Positions 26,429-34,524 of a stretch of 64,000 nucleotides of DNA are shown piece by piece. The DNA lies in NCBI RefSeq assembly GCF_040493455.1, contig NZ_JANFDA010000002.1, positions 558,001-622,000 of the forward strand, read 5' to 3'. This stretch comes from Microcosmobacter sp040493455. Lineage in GTDB: Bacteria; Bacteroidota; Bacteroidia; Flavobacteriales; Flavobacteriaceae. The notes under the pieces are model-generated. The model did no database searches and was not told where the DNA came from. It saw only the letters and a program-made list of their open reading frames with translations. The position numbers were made by a program, and so were the translations under genes. Each line of letters opens with the position of its first letter. Positions within the stretch are counted from its first letter, which is position 1.

Positions 26429-26977
26429 ATGAAACCAATTATAACCATCATCGTTTTAGCATTACTAATAAGTAGTTGTGTTGACCAAAAACATAACACA
26501 GAACATAACGAAGCATTAACTGCTTTGCAGGTTGAACTCGATAGCTTAAAACAGGCAAATGCAGACTTGAAAACTGGTGCTAAAGAACAAATCACGACAT
26601 TCTTAACGTTTCAAGACGACAATGCAGAAGAAGCGATGAACTTCTATGTAAGTTTATTTGAAAACTCCAAAGTAATCCATATCCAACGCCATGGCTCAGA
26701 TGGCCCTGGAAAAGAAGGCAGCATTTTGCATGCTACGTTTGAGTTGAATGGCAGTCAATTTGCTTGTAGCGACAGTCCTCCGATACATGATTGGGATTTC
26801 ACTCCTGCCGTTTCAAATTTTGTGGATTGTAAGTCCGATGAGGACATCGAAACCCTCTTTGCCAAACTCTCAGAAAACGGACAGGTTATGATGCCATTGG
26901 GCAATTATGGTTGGAGCCAAAAATTTGCCTTTGTGGAAGATCGATTTGGCGTGTCCTGGCAATTGAATTTGCAGTAA
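26429..26977 (+). CDS. Lipoprotein with PhnB-like/3-demethylubiquinone-9 methyltransferase-type VOC domain
   Basis: 182-residue lipoprotein: the signal ends in the lipobox LLISSC (Cys17), followed by a short coiled coil (ALQVELDSLKQANADLK) and a PhnB-like VOC domain from about residue 50 (ITTFLTFQDDNAEEAMNFYVSLFENSKV ... LSENGQVMMPLGNYGWSQKFAFVEDRFGVSWQLNL). This domain is usually cytosolic and free-standing; anchoring it to the envelope with a lipid and spacer is unusual. It starts 16 bases after the VOC gene, and a terminator follows. Confidence 0.85.
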   Translation: MKPIITIIVLALLISSCVDQKHNTEHNEALTALQVELDSLKQANADLKTGAKEQITTFLTFQDDNAEEAMNFYVSLFENSKVIHIQRHGSDGPGKEGSILHATFELNGSQFACSDSPPIHDWDFTPAVSNFVDCKSDEDIETLFAKLSENGQVMMPLGNYGWSQKFAFVEDRFGVSWQLNLQ

Positions 26978-26996
26978 AAGAACAACTAATTGGTAA

Positions 26997-27021
26997 GCCC
27001 AAACGAGAGTTTGGGCTTTTT
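26997..27021 (+). terminator. Rho-independent terminator with GAGA tetraloop (second copy)
   Basis: The hairpin GCCCAAACGAGAGTTTGGGC followed by five T is identical in its 20-base core to the terminator at 24868-24887. It ends the AraC/VOC transcript. Confidence 0.9.
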
Positions 27022-27181
27022 GTTTACTTAATTCTATTAGAGCCCTCTTCTGTAAAAATCATTATATATTGTTATACACAAAAAGATAATTCTTCCTCAC
27101 TAAAAATACTGTTTTACTCATTTTGACTTTTCTCAACAAGAGAGAAGAATTACTTTTAGTAAAACATAAAATGAACTTCTT

Positions 27182-27877
27182 TTGAAAAAAGCTTTATTTC
27201 TAATTTTTGTTTTGAACATATCATTTTTAGCGAATGCTCAAATAAGTGGAAGGTATAAACACAACATCTGTAAATTTGGACCAAACTGTTTTGTATATAA
27301 ATTCAATAAGAATGGAACATTTGAATATCTATACCACCAAGATATTTTAGGTAGTGGAACATTAAAAGGAACATATAAAAAAATAGGAGATACATTAAAA
27401 CTAAGCCCAAACAAGGTGTTGTATGCTTCAAAATCCAAAATAATCGAGAAAGAATATGAAAATTCGGATTCTACAAAGATTGAGATAAAATTTCAACGAT
27501 TAGCTGAAAAAGGGGAAACTGACATAGAAATTTGGGATTGGTATGTATCAATTAATAGCCAAGAATTTATTAAAACTAACAAAAATGGTGTTCTAATTAT
27601 TCCAAGAACTAAAATTGAAAAAATTGAAATTAAAGACATTTTAAAAATGGCAGTTGAAAGCAATTTACTAAAACTCACAGACTCTATTTTCAGACCGAAA
27701 ACGGATAAAAATTACATTGAAATTTTTGCATCAGAAAGTGAAGAAACTGGAGACATTGCAATAATTGAATGGATGACTAAGACTTTTCTTCTAAAAGGCA
27801 GAAAATTATATCCGCTAACATTTGAGCCAGAAGTTGGTTTTTTAGGAAAAAGTAAAACTTATTATAGAAAATTTTAA
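27182..27877 (+). CDS. Exported hypothetical protein
   Basis: 231-residue protein with a clear signal peptide (KKALFLIFVLNISFLANAQ). The N-terminal 100 residues look like a small beta-barrel (SGRYKHNICKFGPNCFVYKF, FEYLYHQDILGSGTLKGTYKK, GDTLKLSPNK). A C-terminal helical/strand part follows. TTG is the only plausible start: the nearby ATG at 27171 runs into a stop after four codons. Function unknown. The gene is AT-rich, like the next one. Confidence 0.6.
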   Translation: MKKALFLIFVLNISFLANAQISGRYKHNICKFGPNCFVYKFNKNGTFEYLYHQDILGSGTLKGTYKKIGDTLKLSPNKVLYASKSKIIEKEYENSDSTKIEIKFQRLAEKGETDIEIWDWYVSINSQEFIKTNKNGVLIIPRTKIEKIEIKDILKMAVESNLLKLTDSIFRPKTDKNYIEIFASESEETGDIAIIEWMTKTFLLKGRKLYPLTFEPEVGFLGKSKTYYRKF

Positions 27878-27928
27878 TAAACATTAGTAATCAACTATAT
27901 ATATAAATCATTAGAGGATATAATAGTT

Positions 27929-28918
27929 ATGAGAAATAAGATGAAACACTACAGATACATATTTACTTTAATATTAATCCTAACATTCGGAACTGTTTTC
28001 GCACATCAAGATTTTTGGGTTACCAAAGATTTTGGAAATGTCAAAGTGAGGATTAAGACTGGATATAATTATGAAGAAATTAATAAGGTTTTTATTTTCG
28101 GTGAATTAGCAGAGAAGCTTGCCCTCGAACTCGGGTATAAGGATCAAATATTTCTTGATTTTAATCATCATTACACTAGTGATTGCCCCCCTGATTACTT
28201 TATTTCATTTGATAAAGGAGAGATAGAATATACTTGGGGTGGTGCCAATAAACCAAAACCAATTTTATCAAAAAGATCAATAGTAATTAGACAAGTTTCA
28301 CGTCAGTTTGATGCCAAGACAACATTAAAGCTTGTGGAATTCGCTCTTAAAAATCTAATTAAGGTTAAATCCAATCAAAAACAAATTGAATACAATAAAA
28401 ACTACTGCCAGTGGAAAATTCAAACAATGGATACGATGAAAATCAAAGAAATATTCAAAAAACCTTTAAGTGAAGAAGTGAAAATTGTGATGTCTAAAAA
28501 AATTGAGAGGCCTGAAAAAGATTTTAGATATGGCACTTCCTATTATTGGCAAAATGATCGCTATACAGTTTTTACTCGAGATTATAACAGAGAAGATATT
28601 GACATTAAAACAATTAATAATATCTACGATTTTCAAAAGATAAATAATAATTCAACAATTATATTTGACTCAGATAGCAGTTTTTATTTTGTTAGCAGGT
28701 ATGGTGAGAAAAAAATCTCTACTAGGAATATCATTGAAAATACATTCGATTTTTACAGACCTTATACGGTTAGAGATATAGGTGGTGATAAACTATCAAT
28801 CTACTTTTATTACTATTCAAGAGAACTGGGCCTGCAACCAAAAGAAAGAACTTTAATTTACTTAACTGATAAGGATAAATTGATTCAGAATTTGGACAAA
28901 TTGATTGAAAAGGAATAG
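27929..28918 (+). CDS. Exported hypothetical protein
   Basis: 329-residue protein with a signal peptide (YIFTLILILTFGTVFAHQ). An alternative ATG at 27941 gives MKHYRYIF and a tighter signal. No domain that I recognise; YTWGGANKPKP and YGTSYYWQNDRYTVFTRDYNRED are distinctive. It follows the previous gene by 51 bases and shares its AT-rich character, so the two may have arrived together. No terminator is seen after it. Confidence 0.6.
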   Translation: MRNKMKHYRYIFTLILILTFGTVFAHQDFWVTKDFGNVKVRIKTGYNYEEINKVFIFGELAEKLALELGYKDQIFLDFNHHYTSDCPPDYFISFDKGEIEYTWGGANKPKPILSKRSIVIRQVSRQFDAKTTLKLVEFALKNLIKVKSNQKQIEYNKNYCQWKIQTMDTMKIKEIFKKPLSEEVKIVMSKKIERPEKDFRYGTSYYWQNDRYTVFTRDYNREDIDIKTINNIYDFQKINNNSTIIFDSDSSFYFVSRYGEKKISTRNIIENTFDFYRPYTVRDIGGDKLSIYFYYYSRELGLQPKERTLIYLTDKDKLIQNLDKLIEKE

Positions 28919-29011
28919 AAACATCGCTTCAAACATAGTACTTATTATATAGGCACTTAGTGATATAAACCAAGCACGAACAAGTTAACTAAAACCCAAA
29001 ATCGCTTTGAC

Positions 29012-29659
29012 CTAAATCTCCTCCTCCAACACCTTAATCAAACTATCACAACTTTTAATGCCTTGCTCTGTGGCTTGCTTTTTTAGCATCATGGAACCAC
29101 GCATTCCTTGGATGATATTCTTTAAGAGCTTTTCATCTGTAAACGGAAATTCACCTTTGCTCATCACATCGTAATTGGCATTGTGGATTAAATAATGTCC
29201 TCCGTAATCGCGTACAATACTTTCTTGTCTTTGGTAGGATTTCAACATTTCTTCATATCCAGAATAATGTGCTTCTATAGCAGCTTTGAGATTAAAGTCG
29301 TCTATCAGTTTTAAATCTCCTGAGTTTATCAAGGTTTGATAGGTAATATCCTTGGCTTTAAAATTGGTGAGATTCATGACATTAAATACCTTATTGACCA
29401 CACTCATCTTCGCTGGAGAATCATTATCCAAATGTGGTAAAATGGCAATCGCATCATCAATCTTGGTTTGTAGTTCTTCAATATTCTTGGTCAAGATTAC
29501 CTTATCGGCTTCAAGATCGTTCTTAAGGTTGGTAAGGTATTGGTTGCGTTCCTTTTTGGTCTTGGCATTATCGGCACATTTGTTCATGCTAAAGGCAATT
29601 GTAATACCGATAATCACGATAAGCACTTCGCCAAAGGCATAACGGAATTGTTTTTTCAT
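29012..29659 (-). CDS. DUF6090-like membrane-anchored protein
   Basis: 215-residue protein with one N-terminal helix (YAFGEVLIVIIGITIAFSMNKCAD) followed by a coiled-coil-rich extracytoplasmic part (ERNQYLTNLKNDLEADKVILTKNIEEL). The pattern of one helix ending near residue 28 and then a Lys/Glu helix resembles the flavobacterial DUF6090 family. It overlaps the end of the upstream MG2/plug gene by 4 bases (ATGA), so the two are translationally coupled. Function unknown. Confidence 0.65.
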   Translation of the reverse strand: MKKQFRYAFGEVLIVIIGITIAFSMNKCADNAKTKKERNQYLTNLKNDLEADKVILTKNIEELQTKIDDAIAILPHLDNDSPAKMSVVNKVFNVMNLTNFKAKDITYQTLINSGDLKLIDDFNLKAAIEAHYSGYEEMLKSYQRQESIVRDYGGHYLIHNANYDVMSKGEFPFTDEKLLKNIIQGMRGSMMLKKQATEQGIKSCDSLIKVLEEEI

Positions 29660-32040
29660 TGTTGGCTAGCTGTTATGGTTTTAACCGTGGTACATAGCGT
29701 ACCATCGGCTGACATGCCTTCAATATAAAAAGTAATTGCTTCAGTATTGGTATTTTTTATCGTAAAAGTTGCAGACGTAGTATCGATTGTCATGTTAGGA
29801 ATCCAATCGATATCACCCAAATACTTAAAAAAACTAGTATCGTAAGCCAGGTATTTTGGCGTGTATTGCTCTTTCGCACTTGCAAAGCCAATTGCAACGG
29901 GTTTGGCTTCAAAGGATTTATTAGGACCTCCTCCTCCACTACCCGAATAGTCTGACACCAACACCTTATCTTTTGTGTAAATCTTTATGGTACCTCCCGC
30001 ACCTCTAACACCTTGTCCTATGCCGCTTTTATCAATGGTAATTTTCTTGACAGCATCGGTTTGGAAGTTGTATAAAATGCTAAGGTCGTTTATCACAACA
30101 TCATTGAGATAGACAATTGGCGACGGATGTGTGGGGCCTCCAAAGCCTATGCTTAGTGCGTTTCTGGTTTGTATTTCTATTCTTCCAAAATTCTGGGTGA
30201 CGTTATACCCATTGGTTTCTATATAATCCAAGATATTGGGATACAGAGACGCTACATCTGTAGATATCTCGGTGGTATTGTTCTTGAAACCCAAAGATTC
30301 TTCTGGTGCTTCAATGGTTTTGGTGGTTTCCAAAAGCACCTCATCGAGCTTTACTGGGTCGTTGGCTGATTTACCAATGTTCATATTATCAAAAGACAGC
30401 GCTGGTCTATGCACCAAAAGGTCTTTATCTATATGGTCTTCAGAATTAAAAACATCGAAATTAAGGCTCAGGCTTGGTCTCAGAAATTGATTCTCTTTGT
30501 TTAGGTATGAAAAGCGCAATACTTCATCTTCATCAATAAATAGATTTGCCATCTTAAAGCTATTATCGCCATCTAAGGCTATGAACTGAGATGGATGATA
30601 CTTCGTCGCATACATGTATACACTGTCAATCTTTGTAGCTGGTTTGTTAACGCGTCCGTTGATGGCGATGCCTGTTTCAAACTTGTTTGTCATCTTAGGC
30701 TTGTTACCAAAAATGTTATCCCAACGGTAACGGCTCCAACCTTGGGTAATCAGTAAAATATCCAATTCGTATTTCTTTCTTCGGTCACTATTCAAAAAAT
30801 AATACCCAGCGTCTTCAATCTTCCCATTTACATAAGGTCGTAAATAGAAATAGGAATACATGTTATGGTCTGGGTTATTCGCCAAAGTTGTTTCGGGTAA
30901 TACAGAAATACTAATATTAGTTGGCTTTGCATTAGGTCTACCTAATCTCACTTCAAACTGTAACGAATCTTTAGTAGCGCCTTTACTAACCACGTTTATC
31001 GTATTCGTTTTGATGCCTTTATCATTATAAAACAAGCGCTCCAAAACTGGCTGTTCTTGCGCATTGAACAGCGTTATGATATTAATCCCAGGGAACAATC
31101 CGTCTTTAGAAACCGATATTTCTTTCTTGGCTAGACCAGCAAATGCTATGGGAATGCTTTTAATCTTTCCGTTTTTGTGAATCAGTAACTTATAGTCTTC
31201 CATCACATTGTTGGCGAGTGTCTGCGCGTTGGTGTTCAGTGTAATGAGCAGCCTATCCTTGTGTGTATTGTTCACCATAATAGACACACCTTCTCTTTTG
31301 GCTACTGGCAGTTTTTTTTGGTGTTCGCTGTCATCTTCTGAACGAATATTGGCTGTATAGGTTTTACCGCGTTCGGGCAGGAATAAAAACTTACCCATCC
31401 CGAAACTTCCCGACTTAAAGGTCACCACAGCATTACCAGCATCGTCAACAATGCTTCCTGTGGCTTTGACGCCATTTCCATGACTATCAGTGGATTTAAA
31501 CCCAATTACATTTGTCGTCTCAACAATTAAATGTCCGCCTTCTGGCAAGAACTGAAAATCAAAGTCTTCGTTATCTTCAGGCTTGGTGATGTCAATGGAA
31601 TTTTTAGGATTCAATATGGTAACAGCTTGTACAAAAGCATCACTCTCCTTAAAGTTTCGCATCCAATTTGTAGAGGCTTTTACGTAATAGGTTCCTTGGG
31701 TAAGTTCAGGATTTAAAGCTATACTCCCTTCGGTGATGCCTTTTTCGGTATAATACAGTTTCTTATCAATTTGCTTTCCTTCGGAATCGTATAGCCCAAC
31801 GTAGATGTTTGTCGTTCCGTTTGAAGGTAAATCGTTCCATCTATCATATACATAACCTTTGAACCAAATCTTATCATCGGTTGTAAAGGTGGTTTTATTG
31901 AGATGAAGGAAAATAGATTCTCTAGGCAATTGAAAGTAACTAGAGTAATGTGCTTCTGAGCTTTGCGTGTCTTGCGAAAACACATTAAAGCTAGACACTA
32001 TAAATAAGGCAATAAAAAAATGAGACGTGATCGATTTCAT
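29656..32040 (-). CDS. MG2-domain and TonB-plug-like outer envelope protein
   Basis: 794-residue exported protein (signal ends NVFSQ). Residues about 38-150 resemble a macroglobulin MG2 domain (SIFLHLNKTTFTTDDKIWFKGYVYD, QGTYYVKASTNW). Residues about 630-730 resemble a TonB-receptor plug (SPIVYLNDVVINDLSILYNF, VRGAGGTIKIYTKD), but no beta-barrel follows. Proteins of this build are frequent in Flavobacteriaceae and poorly understood. It may gate or scaffold an outer-membrane complex. Coupled by ATGA overlap to the DUF6090-like gene. Confidence 0.75.
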   Translation of the reverse strand: MKSITSHFFIALFIVSSFNVFSQDTQSSEAHYSSYFQLPRESIFLHLNKTTFTTDDKIWFKGYVYDRWNDLPSNGTTNIYVGLYDSEGKQIDKKLYYTEKGITEGSIALNPELTQGTYYVKASTNWMRNFKESDAFVQAVTILNPKNSIDITKPEDNEDFDFQFLPEGGHLIVETTNVIGFKSTDSHGNGVKATGSIVDDAGNAVVTFKSGSFGMGKFLFLPERGKTYTANIRSEDDSEHQKKLPVAKREGVSIMVNNTHKDRLLITLNTNAQTLANNVMEDYKLLIHKNGKIKSIPIAFAGLAKKEISVSKDGLFPGINIITLFNAQEQPVLERLFYNDKGIKTNTINVVSKGATKDSLQFEVRLGRPNAKPTNISISVLPETTLANNPDHNMYSYFYLRPYVNGKIEDAGYYFLNSDRRKKYELDILLITQGWSRYRWDNIFGNKPKMTNKFETGIAINGRVNKPATKIDSVYMYATKYHPSQFIALDGDNSFKMANLFIDEDEVLRFSYLNKENQFLRPSLSLNFDVFNSEDHIDKDLLVHRPALSFDNMNIGKSANDPVKLDEVLLETTKTIEAPEESLGFKNNTTEISTDVASLYPNILDYIETNGYNVTQNFGRIEIQTRNALSIGFGGPTHPSPIVYLNDVVINDLSILYNFQTDAVKKITIDKSGIGQGVRGAGGTIKIYTKDKVLVSDYSGSGGGGPNKSFEAKPVAIGFASAKEQYTPKYLAYDTSFFKYLGDIDWIPNMTIDTTSATFTIKNTNTEAITFYIEGMSADGTLCTTVKTITASQQ

Positions 32041-32188
32041 GCTAAACTTTTTTGAGCTATACTCTGCCCAAAAACAGCATATACTAACAATAATACATAG
32101 TCCTCCGGAAAGGTCTAGAATAGTGCGTTTTGAATGTAGTCTTTAAGTAGAAATAACCACACCCAAGTTAAGAAAATTTATCAATTAC

Positions 32189-33913
32189 TTAGAAATCGAA
32201 TTGGTAGGTCAACCCAGCTAAGAACTGAATGCCTTGCACTGGGAAATTCTGCCATTTCTGATAATCCTGATCAAAAAGGTTATTCGCTTTTGCAAACACC
32301 GAAAACTGATCGTTGATTCTGTAACCCAAATGTGCATTGGCATCGAAGAAACTATCTAATGTTACAATCATAGGTGCTACAGGTAATAATGTGCCTTCTT
32401 CCCAGAAGAAGTCTTTTCGCTCGCCAACATAATAGACACTTGCTCCTGCAAACCAGTTTCTATTGATCTGAACATCGACAAATGCTGATCCTGTAATGTC
32501 TGGTAAGTTCCAGGCTTCTTCTTGTGTATCTGTATTGTAGTTAAAATATTCCCCTTTAATACCTAAGGTGAAGTTTCTGTTGACATCGACATTCAACTCA
32601 CCAGCTACTGAGAACGTTTTTACATCATCATAAACCACTCTAAAGGAATTCCCATACTGATAGTCTTCCGTTGCACCACCAAGCACACTATTAGCTCTAA
32701 ACAATGGCTTAGCTTCATCTGCATGATAATGTCCACTCACTTTATAACTCACCGCATTAGATAACTTTCCTTTGATTCCAAGTGAAGCATTGTAGCGTTG
32801 ATCTGTTGGCGCTACCACAAGTGTCGGAGACAAGAATGGATTGATCTGCACAAAATCGTAATACGAATTCTGAATTAATCCACCTTCAATACCTCCAAAA
32901 GCAATAACAATATCGCTAACTAGTCGATACGATGCCGTTATGTTTGGATAGATAAAGAACTTATTTTTACCTGCTTCGGTATCGTTAAGGTAAACCAGAT
33001 TCACGCCAAGGTTCACTGTAAGATCATCCTGAATCAGTTGGTAGCTTGGTGCTAAACCAACATTTACATTGCCGTATTTCAATTCATCTTCGGTGTAATA
33101 ATTTCTGTTGAAAGTTCCACCGATATAGTCTAAAGTGATTTCAGTATTAATCGTTTCACCTTGGATAGGAATATCCAACTCGGTATTGGCTACGAAACGA
33201 TTTTCGCCTGAGTCATCACTATCGTAAAAACGTCTGAATCTTACTTTTCCTGAATTGATGAAACTGTCTTCAAAATTCAGTTTACCGCCTGCATAAAAGC
33301 TGCTGTAGACCTGTTCTGGGTCTATCATAGCAGCTGTTGTTGCATCGAACATTGGTTGAGGAAGCCCATACCAATTAGCCACTTGTCTAGAGAACCCGAG
33401 GTCTACTTTCCACGAGAAATCTCTAAGCTTTTTGGAGTAATTGGCGTTGAGTTTTGTTAATGAGAAATTATCATCGAGCAATAAGTTTTCTATACCTCCA
33501 GTAGAGGAATGATGACTAAAATAGCCACCAACACTTTCGGTTCTATTAATCGCATGATTGAGGTATACTTCTCCTAATATTGTCGTGTACGTTCCTACAC
33601 CTACTGAAGCGTAATTATCAAATAGTTTAGCAGGTTGTTGCTTCTCTACATCTGCAGCTTTTCCTTTTGCTGGTGTAAAGGTTGATGCTACAGGAATGGA
33701 AAATATATTGTAACGTACAGGTCGCTTTTTCAGTACTGTATCCTGATCAACCGAAGGTACTTCTTTCACCTTAAACGCATCAGAAATTGTAGGTGTATAT
33801 GGCTTAACTACGTTGACAACTTGTGTATCTATCGTGTCCTTTTCCTTTTCTTGAGCTAGGACTGAAAACGTACATCCAAAAATTGATAATATAACTAGTG
33901 ATTGCTTAATCAT
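32189..33913 (-). CDS. TonB-receptor-like outer-membrane barrel without plug
   Basis: 574-residue outer-membrane protein. A signal peptide (ILSIFGCTFSVLAQ) is followed by a linker (VVNVVKPYTPTISDAFKVKE) and then only barrel strands, ending in AGLTYQFDF with the aromatic C-terminus needed for BAM assembly. FSVFAKANNLFDQDYQKWQNFP is a TonB-receptor barrel signature. No plug domain is visible. It is followed on the same strand by nothing close, and preceded by a lipoprotein and a giant TPR protein, the likely functional unit. Confidence 0.8.
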   Translation of the reverse strand: MIKQSLVILSIFGCTFSVLAQEKEKDTIDTQVVNVVKPYTPTISDAFKVKEVPSVDQDTVLKKRPVRYNIFSIPVASTFTPAKGKAADVEKQQPAKLFDNYASVGVGTYTTILGEVYLNHAINRTESVGGYFSHHSSTGGIENLLLDDNFSLTKLNANYSKKLRDFSWKVDLGFSRQVANWYGLPQPMFDATTAAMIDPEQVYSSFYAGGKLNFEDSFINSGKVRFRRFYDSDDSGENRFVANTELDIPIQGETINTEITLDYIGGTFNRNYYTEDELKYGNVNVGLAPSYQLIQDDLTVNLGVNLVYLNDTEAGKNKFFIYPNITASYRLVSDIVIAFGGIEGGLIQNSYYDFVQINPFLSPTLVVAPTDQRYNASLGIKGKLSNAVSYKVSGHYHADEAKPLFRANSVLGGATEDYQYGNSFRVVYDDVKTFSVAGELNVDVNRNFTLGIKGEYFNYNTDTQEEAWNLPDITGSAFVDVQINRNWFAGASVYYVGERKDFFWEEGTLLPVAPMIVTLDSFFDANAHLGYRINDQFSVFAKANNLFDQDYQKWQNFPVQGIQFLAGLTYQFDF

Positions 33914-33936
33914 AATTTGTCTTTTGATGATGAAAT

Positions 33937-34464
33937 TTAATTCGGCACATTAGATATTACTGGGTCAAACCCACCTAAATTACAGCCAGTAAAGTCAGGT
34001 TCTGGATCTGGAAAAGTAAACATACAGAAGGAGCCTGATAGTCTAAACGTTTCTTCATTTTCTATAACGATTTTGTATCTGTAAGTCCCATTTGGGAAGC
34101 TAGCATTTCCATTACTATTATTTTGCGTATGGTCAGGAAAATTATTTGGGAATGCATAATTGGTGGATTCAAAAATTTGTTCATTATCAGAATTATAAAT
34201 CGTCACAGTATGATTTGGATACAACTCTATATTTCGTATTCCAAAACCATCATTAACCGCATCATTATTTGGCGTGACAATAGTAAATACCTCAATTTCT
34301 CCAGCAGATTGATCTAAATTATCCACGTTTGCCCCAAATACTGGATCGGTTGAACAACAACCAAAATATTCATTCTGTTCATTTTGATTATCATCGTTAT
34401 TGTTACAAGACAGTATCATGGTAAACACCAAAAGGCTTAAAATGGATTTATTAATTCGGGTCAT
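33937..34464 (-). CDS. Lipoprotein with gliding-motility/type-B sorting-like (CHU_C) domain
   Basis: 175-residue lipoprotein: lipobox MILSC (Cys20), then a low-complexity Asn/Asp linker. Residues about 65-150 resemble the CHU_C domain (VTPNNDAVNDGFGIRNIELYPNHTVTIYNSDNEQIFES ... FPNGTYRYKIV). In secreted proteins this domain is the C-terminal type IX secretion signal. Here a lipid anchor precedes it and about 25 residues follow, so it probably works as a binding module rather than a sorting tag. It lies between the barrel protein and the 1006-residue TPR protein. Confidence 0.78.
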   Translation of the reverse strand: MTRINKSILSLLVFTMILSCNNNDDNQNEQNEYFGCCSTDPVFGANVDNLDQSAGEIEVFTIVTPNNDAVNDGFGIRNIELYPNHTVTIYNSDNEQIFESTNYAFPNNFPDHTQNNSNGNASFPNGTYRYKIVIENEETFRLSGSFCMFTFPDPEPDFTGCNLGGFDPVISNVPN

Positions 34465-34524
34465 GTTGATTTAGGTTTTATAATAGATGCTGAATCATGT
34501 TCAGCTTGTTTAGTTGTATTTAGA

